In this document: positions 1 to 8,653 of the stretch, piece by piece | Numbering within the stretch: position 1 is the stretch's first letter | Layout of the letters: every line of letters starts with the position of its first letter | NCBI RefSeq assembly: GCF_045277565.1 | Contig: NZ_CP123584.1 | Span: 2,170,001 to 2,234,000 of the forward strand | Length of the DNA: 64,000 nucleotides | Source of the DNA: Aliisedimentitalea scapharcae | Lineage (GTDB): Bacteria; Pseudomonadota; Alphaproteobacteria; Rhodobacterales; Rhodobacteraceae | Direction: 5' to 3' | Notes under the pieces: model-generated | What the model was told of the DNA's origin: nothing | What the model saw: only the letters and a program-made list of their open reading frames with translations | Databases searched by the model: none | Translations under genes and position numbers: made by a program

Positions 1-356
1 TCGGTTTTGCCGTCGCGGCTGTAGAGCGTGACAGACCGATTGGCCATGGCCAGCGTATCTTCGACCAACGCACGTGGAAAACGGATGCGCCCGTCTTCGC
101 CCAGGGTGCATCCGGCGGCGGTCAGATACTCGACACCGCTTTGCGGGGCGTCTGCCAGACCGATGGTTTCCAGCGCATCCAGCGCGGCATGGTGAATGCG
201 CAGCACCTGTTCGTCGCTCAACGGTTTGTAGGTGCCGCCTTCCATGCCGGGGCGAATTGGGCGCAGGTGGTCGGGCAGGGCGGTGGCACGGGCGGAACGG
301 CGTGCGGCGCGACCGCCTCCACGTGCTGGTTTTCCTGAGGGAGTCTGAGTGTTCAT
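1..356 (-). CDS. Trimethylamine methyltransferase (MttB) family protein, N-terminal part, cut by window edge
   Basis: The 118 visible codons start at the ATG ending at 356; the rest lies beyond base 1. After a basic, low-complexity start (residues 5-25, rich in Arg, Ala and Gly) the sequence reads PLSDEQVLRIHHAALDALE, followed by a stretch resembling GVEYLTAAGC. This matches the N-terminal helix region of the COG5598 MttB family and parallels the starts of the two complete MttB paralogues near 17 and 23 kb. Family members move methyl groups from quaternary or tertiary amines to a corrinoid protein. Because most of the barrel is missing, neither the substrate nor the presence of a pyrrolysine codon can be judged. 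Confidence 0.8.
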   Translation of the reverse strand, partial: MNTQTPSGKPARGGGRAARRSARATALPDHLRPIRPGMEGGTYKPLSDEQVLRIHHAALDALETIGLADAPQSGVEYLTAAGCTLGEDGRIRFPRALVEDTLAMANRSVTLYSRDGKT

Positions 357-419
357 TGAAGAGCCTGTCGTCAGATGGGATTGTTTTGTGTGTGTGGTCG
401 GATCACACCAATGTCGGCC

Positions 420-449
420 GTCCCCGCGCCGCACGTCCCCGCGCCGCAC
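420..449. repeat. 15-bp tandem direct duplication in the 357-749 intergenic region
   Basis: The 15-mer GTCCCCGCGCCGCAC occurs twice back to back (420-434 and 435-449), about 65-95 bases upstream of the divergent mttB start. The rest of the 393-base intergenic stretch is AT-rich between about 540 and 715, unlike the GC-rich genes on both sides, so it probably carries promoters for both divergent genes. I could not assign a confident -35/-10 pair. Confidence 0.6.
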
Positions 450-749
450 CGATTGTGCGGTAGACTAGGCTGACAAAACACCGTTCACCCTGCATGGAAC
501 CCCCTGTTTAGGAGGTCGATAATAAATCCGGGAAACGGCGGATCTAGTCCATTTGCGACCTGAGTGAAAATACCGACATTTTTTTCACTTAGGAACATGG
601 TTAAGAATACTTGGGGTTTTTGCCAGGAAAATTTCCAGGAGACCTTTTTAAGGTATTGTAATTGTTTAGGTTTGCCGATTTTTCATTTTGATCTGAGAAA
701 CTTTTCCTTAAGGAGTCATGCCCAAAATCAACGGGAAGGAGACTCAAAC

Positions 750-1268
750 GTGGCGATACGTGATCAGAGAGACCCCCGATCCATCATGGCGCGATTTGGC
801 CGGATCGGTTGTATCGCTCTGGGGGTCGGGATCGGTGGCCTTGCCGGTATCGGAACAGGTTCGGCCGAGGGGTGGCTGCCCACCTCGACGGTGACACCCG
901 TGCAACTGAGTGTGGGCCAGCGGGCCGACATGCCCGGTGGGGATGCCGTGTTCGGGGTCATGCTGCGCCGGGGGGAGCCCCTGTTCCAACACCACACAGG
1001 ACAGGCGCGGGCCGTTAATCAGGTTGCTGTGGGGACACGCTTTGGGTCTGGGGCCCTGGCTGGATTTGTCGGTGTTGGGTCGCCGTTGTCACCCGGTCAT
1101 CACGGCCATTGGACGGAATTGCCGATGAGCCTGGGGTTTGATTATGTCCCCGCGCAGCGGGTTTTGTTCACGGGCGAAATCCTGTTCCCAGCCGAACAGT
1201 TCACCGGGCGTGCCCCGTCTGCACCTGGGGGACATTCTGTTTTGCTGAGCGCGTCATTTCGATTTTAG
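750..1268 (+). CDS. Small exported protein, probable outer-membrane beta-barrel, function unknown
   Basis: The GTG at 750 is chosen because GGAAGGAG lies 8 bases upstream; it gives 172 residues. An internal ATG at 786 would give 160. The N-terminus has a basic patch followed by a Gly/Ala/Ile-rich hydrophobic stretch (about residues 18-36) that reads as a signal peptide. The remainder alternates polar and hydrophobic residues, and the protein ends in ...LLSASFRF, with the terminal Phe typical of outer-membrane barrel proteins. No enzymatic motif is visible. It stands alone between a divergent mttB and cysS. I do not recognise a named family. Confidence 0.6.
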   Translation: MAIRDQRDPRSIMARFGRIGCIALGVGIGGLAGIGTGSAEGWLPTSTVTPVQLSVGQRADMPGGDAVFGVMLRRGEPLFQHHTGQARAVNQVAVGTRFGSGALAGFVGVGSPLSPGHHGHWTELPMSLGFDYVPAQRVLFTGEILFPAEQFTGRAPSAPGGHSVLLSASFRF

Positions 1269-1546
1269 ATACTGACAGAGACGGCCAGATACGGTCAGAT
1301 CGCGGGCACAGGCGGAGAAGAGGGCGGAACCGGGACGCGGACGGTGTGGGGGCACCCCGGCGTTTCATGGCAATTGTCTTGGCGTCCGGGAATAGCCGTG
1401 CTATTGCACCTCCATGAGACAGACAAACCGCCTCATTATCTGCTGCATTACCTGCTGAGCACATCAGCGGGCCGGTTTCTGTCGTTTTCATTTCCGAAAC
1501 AAGTTGCTAAGCCCGCGCTGCGCGCAGCCTTGGGAAAGGAATTGTC

Positions 1547-3034
1547 ATGGCCCCGTCCACCGCGACGATCAAATTGTTGAATACAAAGACCCGCAAGAAG
1601 GAGGTCTTTGTGCCATTGGATCCGCAGAATGTGCGCATGTATGTCTGTGGCCCGACGGTCTATGACCGGGCGCATCTGGGCAATGCCCGTCCGGTGGTGG
1701 TCTTTGACGTCCTGTATCGGTTGCTGCGCGAGACCTATGGCGCGGATCATGTCACCTATGCGCGGAACTTCACGGATGTGGATGACAAGATCAACGCCAC
1801 CGCGCTGGCCCGCAAGGAAGCGGGTGCACCGGGAACGCTGGAAGAACTGGTTCACGAACGTTCGGACGAGACCATCAGCTGGTACCTGAATGATATGGGC
1901 GAATTGGGTGTGCTGGAACCCAACCACATGCCGCGCGCAACCGAATACATCGCCCAGATGATCACCATGATCCAAGAGCTGATTGCCAAGGGCCACGCCT
2001 ATGCTGCCGAGGGTCATGTGCTGTTTGCGGTGGACAGCTGGCGAGAGGGCTATGGCAAGCTGTCGGGCCGGTCCGTCGATGACATGATTGCCGGCGCGCG
2101 GGTCGAAGTTGCACCGTACAAGAAGAACCCGATGGATTTTGTGTTGTGGAAGCCATCAACGGACGATCTGCCCGGCTGGGACAGCCCCTGGGGGCGGGGG
2201 CGTCCGGGCTGGCATATCGAATGCTCGGCGATGTCGTTGGAGTTGCTGGGGGAAACCTTTGACATCCACGGCGGCGGCAATGATCTGATGTTCCCGCATC
2301 ATGAAAACGAGATTGCGCAAAGCTGCTGTGCGCATGGGGATGACAGTTTTGCGCAGGTGTGGCTGCACAACGAGATGCTGCAGGTCGAGGGCAAGAAGAT
2401 GTCCAAATCTCTGGGCAATTTCTTTACCGTGCGGGATCTGCTGGACCAGGGTATCCCCGGCGAGGTGATCCGGTTTGTGTTCCTGTCGACACATTATCGC
2501 AAGCCGATGGATTGGACCGAGAAGAAGGCCAAAGAAGCCCGCCAGGCATTGGAAAAATTCTATTCTGTTCTGATGGTTCCCGGAATGTATGCTAAACCGG
2601 GTAGCAGAAGTGTTTATCTGGATTCCAAAATTTACCCTCCAGATCAGGAGATCGTCAATGCTCTCGCTGACGACTTGAACACTGCCAAGGCACTTGCCCG
2701 ATTGCATGAGATGCTCAAGGAAAATGCGCCGGATGTTGGGAGCAAGATTGTTGGATCTTTGGTTCTACTCGGTTTGTTGAACAAAGATACAGATATTGAT
2801 CGGCTGTCACGACCCGCGGGAGCGATCTTGGAAGAGGACCGGGTGGATCTTTCCATTCACGAAACCCGTCTGTTCGACGCACGTCAGGCAGCGATGCAAA
2901 GCAAGGACTTTTCTGAAGTGGATCGGTTGAAGGCGGCCTATCTCGCAGCTGGGCTGGAGGTGCGCATGAGCAAATCCGGGGTTGAGCTGGTGCCGGGGGC
3001 GGGTTTTGACGTGACAAAACTGGAGGGGCTGTGA
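1547..3034 (+). CDS. cysS: Cysteinyl-tRNA synthetase
   Basis: This class I aminoacyl-tRNA synthetase charges tRNA-Cys in the cytoplasm. The 495-residue length is normal. The HIGH-type motif is HLGN (residues 43-46), the KMSKS motif is at 284-288, and the zinc-binding set includes Cys34 (VCGPT), a Cys in the GWHIECSAM segment and the HHENE segment. The ATG at 1547 has an AAGGAA Shine-Dalgarno about 6 bases upstream and gives the usual start just before the catalytic fold. The 3' part (roughly 2560-2900) is visibly lower in GC and uses more A/T-ending codons than the rest of the gene, suggesting allelic recombination in the C-terminal anticodon-binding domain. The frame remains intact. Confidence 0.97.
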   Translation: MAPSTATIKLLNTKTRKKEVFVPLDPQNVRMYVCGPTVYDRAHLGNARPVVVFDVLYRLLRETYGADHVTYARNFTDVDDKINATALARKEAGAPGTLEELVHERSDETISWYLNDMGELGVLEPNHMPRATEYIAQMITMIQELIAKGHAYAAEGHVLFAVDSWREGYGKLSGRSVDDMIAGARVEVAPYKKNPMDFVLWKPSTDDLPGWDSPWGRGRPGWHIECSAMSLELLGETFDIHGGGNDLMFPHHENEIAQSCCAHGDDSFAQVWLHNEMLQVEGKKMSKSLGNFFTVRDLLDQGIPGEVIRFVFLSTHYRKPMDWTEKKAKEARQALEKFYSVLMVPGMYAKPGSRSVYLDSKIYPPDQEIVNALADDLNTAKALARLHEMLKENAPDVGSKIVGSLVLLGLLNKDTDIDRLSRPAGAILEEDRVDLSIHETRLFDARQAAMQSKDFSEVDRLKAAYLAAGLEVRMSKSGVELVPGAGFDVTKLEGL

Positions 3035-3051
3035 TGGGTTTGACTGGAACA

Positions 3052-3120
3052 GGGGGGCTGTCTGCCCCCCGATCGCAGGCGATCTCCCCCCGAGGATATT
3101 TTGGGCCAGGTGAAGCAGGG
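3052..3120. repeat. Dispersed intergenic repeat copy 1: G/C hairpin plus GAGGATATTTTG block
   Basis: A perfect 7-bp hairpin (GGGGGGC, 5-base loop, GCCCCCC; 3052-3070) is followed at 3085-3120 by a C-run, GAGGATATTTTGGGCCAGG and TGAAGCAGGG. A related block in opposite orientation lies at 9321-9374. The hairpin lacks a T-run, so it is at best a weak terminator for cysS. The block ends a few bases before the citramalate synthase start and supplies its Shine-Dalgarno region (AGGGGAGA). It resembles a short repeat that I associate with Rhodobacterales intergenic regions. Confidence 0.6.
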
Positions 3121-3130
3121 GAGACAGCGC

Positions 3131-4756
3131 ATGGCTGAGCGGCTGTATCTGTATGACACCACCCTGCGCGACGGGCAGCAGACGCAGGGCGTGCAGTTTT
3201 CCACCTCTGAAAAAATACAGATTGCCGAGGCGCTGGACGCCTTGGGCGTGGATTACATCGAGGGCGGGTGGCCCGGCGCCAATCCCACCGACAGCGAATT
3301 TTTTGATGCCGCGCCGAAAACGACCGCGGTGATGACCGCTTTTGGCATGACCAAACGGGCCGGACGGTCGGCCGAGAATGACGATGTTCTGGCTGGGGTG
3401 ATGAACGCCGGTACGCGCGCTGTCTGTCTGGTGGGCAAGAGCCATGACTATCACGTCACCCAAGCGCTGGGGATCACGCTGGACGAGAACCTGGAGAACA
3501 TCCGGGCGTCGGTTGCGCATATCGTTGCGCAGGGGCGGGAGGCATTGTTTGACGCCGAGCATTTCTTTGACGGGTACAAGGACAATCCGGGCTATGCATT
3601 GGCGGCCTGTCGCGCGGCATTGGAGGCCGGGGCGCGGTGGGTTGTGTTGTGTGACACCAATGGCGGGGCGCTGCCTGCCGAGGTGGGCCGTATCGTGGGC
3701 GATGTGATTGCGGCCGGTCTGCCTGGGGATCATCTGGCGATCCATACCCACAATGACACCGAGAATGCGGTGGCCTGTTCGCTGGCGGCCGTGGACGCGG
3801 GCGCGCGCCAGATCCAGGGCACCCTGAACGGGTTGGGAGAACGCTGTGGCAATGCCAATTTGACCACATTGATCCCGACCTTGTTGCTGAAGGAGCCCTA
3901 TGCCAGCCAGTTCGACATTGGCGTCAGCATGGAGGCATTGGCCGGGATGACCCGAGTCAGCCGGATGCTGGACGACATTCTGAACCGGGTGCCGACCCGG
4001 CAGGCCGCGTATGTGGGGGCTTCGGCCTTTGCCCATAAGGCGGGGCTGCACGCCAGCGCGATTCTCAAGGATCCGAGCACCTATGAGCATATTGAACCGG
4101 GGCTGGTGGGCAACGACCGGGTCATTCCGATGTCCAATCAGGCGGGCCAGTCGAACCTGCGCAAGCGGTTGAGCGATGCCGGATTGGTGGTCGAGGCTGG
4201 GAATCCGGCGTTGGGCACCATTCTGGAGCGGATCAAGCAGCGCGAATCCGATGGTTATTCCTATGATACCGCTCAGGCGAGTTTCGAGCTGTTGGCGCGC
4301 GCAGAGCTGGGTCAGATGCCCGCGTTTTTTGAGGTCAAGCGCTACAAGGTGACTGTCGAGCGACGCAAGAACAAATACAATCGGATGGTCAGCCTCTCTG
4401 AGGCGGTGGTTGTGGTCAAAGTCGATGGGGAAAAACGCCTGTCCGTCAGTGAATCGCTGGATGAAACCGGCAGCGATCGGGGGCCTGTGAACGCGCTGGC
4501 CAAAGCGTTGCGCAAGGATTTGGGCCGCTATTCCAAGACCCTGGACGATATGCGATTGGTGGACTTCAAGGTGCGGATCACACAGGGCGGGACCGAGGCC
4601 GTGACCCGGGTCATCATCGACAGCGAAGATGGCAGGGGGCGGCGCTGGTCGACCGTGGGGGTTAGTGCCAACATAATCGATGCCTCGTTCGAGGCGCTTC
4701 TGGATGCAATCCGGTGGAAATTGATTCGTGATACTGGCGAGACGGATGCAGTTTGA
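3131..4756 (+). CDS. cimA: (R)-citramalate synthase
   Basis: This enzyme condenses pyruvate with acetyl-CoA to form citramalate, the entry to a threonine-independent route to isoleucine. The protein has 541 residues from the ATG at 3131 (AGGGGAGA upstream). It starts with the HMGL-like TIM barrel (LYDTTLRDGQQTQG, IHTHNDTENAVA, NGLGERCGNANL) and ends with a LeuA-type dimerisation/regulatory domain from about residue 400. The length and the C-terminal domain distinguish it from homocitrate synthase or isopropylmalate synthase. It overlaps the start of the next gene by 11 bases, indicating a two-gene transcription unit. Feedback regulation by isoleucine is known for the family and would act through the C-terminal domain. 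Confidence 0.93.
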   Translation: MAERLYLYDTTLRDGQQTQGVQFSTSEKIQIAEALDALGVDYIEGGWPGANPTDSEFFDAAPKTTAVMTAFGMTKRAGRSAENDDVLAGVMNAGTRAVCLVGKSHDYHVTQALGITLDENLENIRASVAHIVAQGREALFDAEHFFDGYKDNPGYALAACRAALEAGARWVVLCDTNGGALPAEVGRIVGDVIAAGLPGDHLAIHTHNDTENAVACSLAAVDAGARQIQGTLNGLGERCGNANLTTLIPTLLLKEPYASQFDIGVSMEALAGMTRVSRMLDDILNRVPTRQAAYVGASAFAHKAGLHASAILKDPSTYEHIEPGLVGNDRVIPMSNQAGQSNLRKRLSDAGLVVEAGNPALGTILERIKQRESDGYSYDTAQASFELLARAELGQMPAFFEVKRYKVTVERRKNKYNRMVSLSEAVVVVKVDGEKRLSVSESLDETGSDRGPVNALAKALRKDLGRYSKTLDDMRLVDFKVRITQGGTEAVTRVIIDSEDGRGRRWSTVGVSANIIDASFEALLDAIRWKLIRDTGETDAV

Positions 4757-5522
4757 CGACGATCTGATCGCCTGTGCCGATTTGGTGCGCAAAGGCGACC
4801 CGCAACGATTTCGCGCGGTAATGGCGGCTCCGGTGACAGCGCGGCCTGCGCTGTTCGCGCTCTATGCCTTTAACGTCGAACTGAGCCGCGCGCCCTGGGC
4901 CAGCGCCGAAAGTATGATCGCCGAAATGCGTGTGCAATGGTGGCGCGATGTGGGTGCCGAGATTGCTGGGGGCGGACCGGTGCGGCGCCATTTTGTGGCA
5001 ACACCATTGGCGCGGGTTCTGCCCGCGCATCTGGCCACGCTGATCGATCCCATGGCCGAGGCGCGGCGCTGGGATATCTATCGCGACCCGTTTGAGGATG
5101 AAGCTGCGTTGGATGCCTATCTGGAGGCCACAAGCGGGGCGTTGACCTGGATGGCAGCGGCCATGTTGGGGGCCGCTGATGAAGAGGTGGCACGCGACTT
5201 TGGCTATGCGGTGGGGGTGTCGAAATACCTGCAGGCGATCCCGGACCTGGAGGCCCACAAGCGGATTCCATTGCCAGATGGCCGCATGGAAGCGGTGTCA
5301 GCTTTGGCGCGCAAGGGATTGGCAAGGCTGGAGAATGCGCGAAAAACCAGAGCGCAAATTTCCAAAGCGGCAAGCCCTGCATTCCTAGTCGGCTGGGAAA
5401 CTGATGCCTTGTTGAAACAAGCGTCAGACACGCCGGAACGGGTGGCGGACGGGACATTGGGGATCGGAGAGTTTCAAACCCGGTGTCGATTGCTGTGGCG
5501 AACGGCCACTGGGCGTTGGTAA
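4746..5522 (+). CDS. Squalene/phytoene synthase family protein
   Basis: The 258-residue protein begins at the ATG at 4746, inside the end of cimA, so the two are translationally coupled. It has the all-alpha trans-isoprenyl synthase layout: an ALYAFNVELSR segment near residue 45, WWRDVGAEI near 65, a ...LEATSGALTWMAAA segment mid-protein and GYAVGVSKYLQAIP near 165. The classical paired Asp-rich motifs of phytoene synthase are not obvious. It may therefore be a divergent member, like the NDUFAF6-type proteins, rather than a carotenoid enzyme. No other carotenoid or hopanoid genes are nearby. Confidence 0.8.
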   Translation: MQFDDDLIACADLVRKGDPQRFRAVMAAPVTARPALFALYAFNVELSRAPWASAESMIAEMRVQWWRDVGAEIAGGGPVRRHFVATPLARVLPAHLATLIDPMAEARRWDIYRDPFEDEAALDAYLEATSGALTWMAAAMLGAADEEVARDFGYAVGVSKYLQAIPDLEAHKRIPLPDGRMEAVSALARKGLARLENARKTRAQISKAASPAFLVGWETDALLKQASDTPERVADGTLGIGEFQTRCRLLWRTATGRW

Positions 5523-5527
5523 CGCGA

Positions 5528-5553
5528 AACGCCGGACCCAAAGGCCCGGCGTT
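5528..5553. terminator. Candidate bidirectional terminator between convergent genes
   Basis: AACGCCGG (5528-5535) and CCGGCGTT (5546-5553) form a perfect 8-bp stem around a 10-base loop. It lies exactly between the convergent stop codons of the squalene/phytoene-synthase relative and the YceI gene. There is no long T-run. Confidence 0.55.
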
Positions 5554-5572
5554 CCCAAGTTCGTGGCTCTGA

Positions 5573-6163
5573 TTACTCCCAACCGCCAGCGCGCATTTCC
5601 GCAGAAATTTCCAGCTGTACGGTGTCGGATGTGCCCGGCGCAAACATGCCAACACCAAATTCGGACCGCAATAGGGTTCCGGTGGCTTCGACGCCGACCC
5701 AATCGCCTTTGTAATAGTCGAAATAACCGCCCAGCGGGTGTTCACCATCAAAGGTCAGTTCGACATCCAGAACGGCCGGTTTGGTTTGATCCTTGACGGT
5801 CAGATCTCCGGTCAGACGCAGGTTTTGGGCACCGGTCTGGACGGCGCTGGTCGAGGTGAATGTGATGGTTGGATAGGTTTCGACGTCAAAGAAATCGGCG
5901 CTTTTCAGGTGATTGTCCAACGCAGCGACGCCGGTGTGCAGACTATCTGGGTCAATCGTGATTTGCGCCGATGTGGCGGTGACATCCGCTGGATCAAAAT
6001 CGATGGTCCCGGATACTTGGGTCCATTCGCCGTGCTGTTCGGTCAGCCCGGCATGGTTCCAGGAAAACCGGACCTCGGTGTGGCCGGGGTCCAAATGGTA
6101 TGTCTCGGCCCAGCCGGGGGCCGCCAATGCCAGAACAAGCGCGGATGAGGTAAGAAGCTTCAT
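5573..6163 (-). CDS. YceI family periplasmic lipid-binding-type protein
   Basis: The 196-residue protein starts with a clear signal peptide (MKLLTSSALVLALAAPGWA, cleavage after AWA-type Ala) and continues with the YceI lipocalin-like beta-barrel: YHLDPGHTEVRFSWNHAG, SADFFDVETYPTITF and FGVGMFAPGTSDTVQLEI are family signatures. YceI proteins are exported and bind isoprenoid-type ligands; their physiological role is uncertain. The chosen ATG (6163) has an AGGATC-type ribosome site. It is divergent from a MarR regulator with a palindrome between them, which makes it the likely target of that regulator. Confidence 0.92.
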   Translation of the reverse strand: MKLLTSSALVLALAAPGWAETYHLDPGHTEVRFSWNHAGLTEQHGEWTQVSGTIDFDPADVTATSAQITIDPDSLHTGVAALDNHLKSADFFDVETYPTITFTSTSAVQTGAQNLRLTGDLTVKDQTKPAVLDVELTFDGEHPLGGYFDYYKGDWVGVEATGTLLRSEFGVGMFAPGTSDTVQLEISAEMRAGGWE

Positions 6164-6189
6164 GGTAGATCCTGTGCGGTTTGAAATGA

Positions 6190-6246
6190 AGATGTAATTG
6201 CATCTATATCGCCCGACATGTAAAAACAATTCGCGACGCAGTCGCG
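6190..6246. promoter_or_regulatory. Two palindromes in the yceI/marR intergenic region (candidate MarR operators)
   Basis: AGATGTAATTGCATCT (6190-6205) is a 16-bp near-perfect palindrome with one mismatched pair, of the size bound by MarR dimers. It is 27 bases upstream of the yceI start. A second inverted repeat, CGCGAC-GCA-GTCGCG (6232-6246), sits 14 bases before the marR start and could be an operator or an mRNA hairpin. The assignment is inferred from symmetry and position only. Confidence 0.5.
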
Positions 6247-6260
6247 TAACGGAGTTGTGA

Positions 6261-6692
6261 ATGAGCGATTTTGCCAAACTTGAGGCCGCCTGGATTGCGC
6301 TGAACCGCGCGCAGAAACAGGTATACCAACGGATCGAACGGGCGCTGCTCAACGCTGGCCTGCCACGATTGAATTGGTACGACGTGTTGTGGGAGCTGGA
6401 ATTGAGCCCGGAGGGGCTGCGACCCTTTCAGTTGGAAGAGCGGCTGCTGTTTGATCAATCCAGCTTTTCCCGGCAAGTGGCGCGTATGACACAGGAAGGA
6501 TTGATAGAACAACGCCCGGCGCAAGAAGATCGCCGGGGCAAGCTGTTGATCTTAACGCCCAAAGGACGCGCGCTGCGTGCGCAGATGTGGGAGGTTTATC
6601 GCCCGATGATCGACACAGGCATGGCTGAATTGATTGCCAACGGCGGATTGGATGGAATTGCCCCGGTGCAGAACCCGCACCGAGACGCGTGA
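6261..6692 (+). CDS. MarR family transcriptional regulator
   Basis: The 143-residue protein has the winged-helix MarR pattern: LNWYDVLWELELSPEGLRPFQLEERLLFDQSSFSRQ spans the recognition region, followed by the wing RRGKLLILTPKGRAL. MarR proteins are dimeric repressors usually released by small ligands and commonly control a divergent gene, here yceI. The palindromes between the two starts fit autoregulation. It ends 2 bases from the convergent MFS gene. Confidence 0.9.
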   Translation: MSDFAKLEAAWIALNRAQKQVYQRIERALLNAGLPRLNWYDVLWELELSPEGLRPFQLEERLLFDQSSFSRQVARMTQEGLIEQRPAQEDRRGKLLILTPKGRALRAQMWEVYRPMIDTGMAELIANGGLDGIAPVQNPHRDA

Positions 6693-6694
6693 AA

Positions 6695-7912
6695 TCAGGC
6701 GTCCTTGGGACGCAGAACCAGCCAGATCAACGCACCACCGGCGAGCATCAGGAACGGGGCCATTGCCATGTTCACAGCCGACCACCCTTCGACAGCGGAC
6801 CCACCCGAACAGTTCATCAATCCGCCCGATGACAGGGACGCAAGAGTGACGCCACCAAACACCAACAGGTCATTCAACCCCTGCATCCGCCCGCGTTCAT
6901 GTGGTTCATGGGCTCCGGCCAGCATGGTGGTGGCCCCGATAAAGCCAAAATTCCAGCCCAGCCCCAGCAGCACCAACGCGACAAAGAAATTCTCGAGATC
7001 GACACCGTTCAGAGCGACCGCGCCTGCACCGGCCAGAATGATCAATCCGGCTGCAACGACCTTTTCGACACCAAAGCGGGCGATCAGATGTCCGGTGAAA
7101 AACGACGGAATATACATGGCCAGCACGTGGCTGGACACCACGTTGGCCGCGTCCGCTTCGTCAAACCCACAACCGACCACGGCCAGCGGGGTCGATGTCA
7201 TCACCAGGTTCATCAGCGCATAAGATACCATTGCACAGATCACGGCCACGGCAATGCGTGGGGTTTTCAGCATCTCCCACCGGGTGCGTCCGCGCGGGCT
7301 GTCATGTGACGGTGCTTCGGGTTTTGGGATGTCCAGAAACAGGAACAGGCCAGATCCCAGGACATTCAAAGCGATGACCGTCAGATAAGTGCCAAAGAAG
7401 GGGATGACATACGCCTGGCTGGTCATCTTGACCAACTGAGGGCCAATCAGCGCAGCCAACAACCCCCCGGCCATGACATAGGAAATCGCCTTTGGGCGGA
7501 ACTCATCGGATGCGGTGTCGGCGGCGGCAAAGCGATAAAACCCGTGCGCGCTCATATAGACGCCGGTCAGAAAGCTGCCGATCAGAAATACTGGAAAGGA
7601 TCCCAGATACAGACCATAGGCCCCGATGGCCGCCCCCAAAGAGCCGCCTGTCGCCCCCACAAAGAAACCGGCAGGACGCCCCCAACGCTGCATGATCGCC
7701 GAAATCGGCGTCGCCGACAGCATTGATCCCAACACGATCAGAGAAATCGGCAAGGTTGCAAAACAGGCATTGGACGCCAAGGATTGTCCAGCCAGTCCCC
7801 CAACGATGAAAATCATCGGCATCTGCGCCCCGAGCACGGCCTGCGCCAAGACGAGGATGGCCACATTCCGCTTGGTGCGCGAGTCGCCGGTATGGGTGCT
7901 TATCATTGTCAT
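6695..7912 (-). CDS. Major facilitator superfamily transporter
   Basis: About 405 residues with about 12 hydrophobic segments and the MFS loop motif at GRPAGFF after TM3 (SAIMQRWGRPAGFFVG). The N-terminus TKRNVAILVLAQAVLGAQMPMIF resembles Rhodobacterales MFS carriers of unknown substrate. I chose the ATG at 7912, which leaves a short hydrophilic lead before TM1. An upstream ATG at 7963 would add 17 residues; neither has a convincing ribosome-binding site. The gene is convergent with marR. Substrate unknown. Confidence 0.85.
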   Translation of the reverse strand: MTMISTHTGDSRTKRNVAILVLAQAVLGAQMPMIFIVGGLAGQSLASNACFATLPISLIVLGSMLSATPISAIMQRWGRPAGFFVGATGGSLGAAIGAYGLYLGSFPVFLIGSFLTGVYMSAHGFYRFAAADTASDEFRPKAISYVMAGGLLAALIGPQLVKMTSQAYVIPFFGTYLTVIALNVLGSGLFLFLDIPKPEAPSHDSPRGRTRWEMLKTPRIAVAVICAMVSYALMNLVMTSTPLAVVGCGFDEADAANVVSSHVLAMYIPSFFTGHLIARFGVEKVVAAGLIILAGAGAVALNGVDLENFFVALVLLGLGWNFGFIGATTMLAGAHEPHERGRMQGLNDLLVFGGVTLASLSSGGLMNCSGGSAVEGWSAVNMAMAPFLMLAGGALIWLVLRPKDA

Positions 7913-8008
7913 ATTCGGATCCGTAGCGGTGAACCGAAGGAGGGACAAGAATGTTGCAGCCATTGTGAACAGGGTTAATGATCGCAGATCTGAAAGAGAG
8001 GAAGTAAC

Positions 8009-8653
8009 GTGGCGTCAAATGAGAGCTTGGGACGGATCATTCGGGGCGATGCCTGCGTGCAGGAAGGTGCGGGCTGGCTGGCAGAACAGGACAGCCGGTT
8101 TGCCTCAGCCCTGGAGCAGACAGGCGTTCTGCCCTTGCGACTGCGCCCTGATGGGTTTGCTCAATTGCTGAACGCAATCGTATCACAACAGGTGTCGGTG
8201 GCCTCGGCGAATGCGATCTGGGCGCGTCTGGAAGCGGCTGAATTGACCCAGCCGGATCAGGTTGGGCGTGCCAGCGACGAGGATCTGCGCGCCGCGGGCC
8301 TCAGCCGGCCAAAAGCGCGCTATGCCAAGGCCTTGGCCGAGGCAGGGATTGATTACATTGGATTGCGCACACGCCCAACGGATCAGGTTGTCGCCACTCT
8401 GGTGCAGGTACCTGGCATTGGAATGTGGACGGCCGAAATCTATGCGATGTTTTCGCTTGGGCGTGCGGATGTCTTTGCGCCGGGTGATCTGGCCCTTCAG
8501 GAAGCGGCGCGGGTGCTGTTTGATCTGCCTGAACGACCCAGCGAAAAGGCCCTGCGACACATGGCCGACGACTGGTCGCCGTGGCGATCGGTTGCGGCGC
8601 GCATCCTGTGGGCCTATTACCGGGTGATCAAGGACAGGGAAGGGATCCGATGA
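8009..8653 (+). CDS. DNA-3-methyladenine glycosylase II (AlkA-like, HhH-GPD)
   Basis: This 214-residue protein excises alkylated purines in base-excision repair. The helix-hairpin-helix VQVPGIGMWTAEIY (about residues 131-144) and the downstream Asp in FAPGDLALQEA, the expected catalytic aspartate, identify the HhH-GPD superfamily. It lacks the N-terminal domain of E. coli AlkA, so it is the short form. It starts at GTG 8009 with GAGAGGAAG upstream. Its TGA overlaps the ATG of the next gene. Confidence 0.9.
   Translation: MASNESLGRIIRGDACVQEGAGWLAEQDSRFASALEQTGVLPLRLRPDGFAQLLNAIVSQQVSVASANAIWARLEAAELTQPDQVGRASDEDLRAAGLSRPKARYAKALAEAGIDYIGLRTRPTDQVVATLVQVPGIGMWTAEIYAMFSLGRADVFAPGDLALQEAARVLFDLPERPSEKALRHMADDWSPWRSVAARILWAYYRVIKDREGIR

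Noticed and set aside
718..897. Small open frame starting MPKINGKETQTWRYV
   Set aside because: It has AAGGAG only 2 bases before its ATG and is in another frame of the exported-protein gene; no motif and it ends within that gene.
2807..4792. Long minus-strand open frame of about 660 codons
   Set aside because: It is antisense to citramalate synthase, has no recognisable motif and is a by-product of GC-rich codon use.
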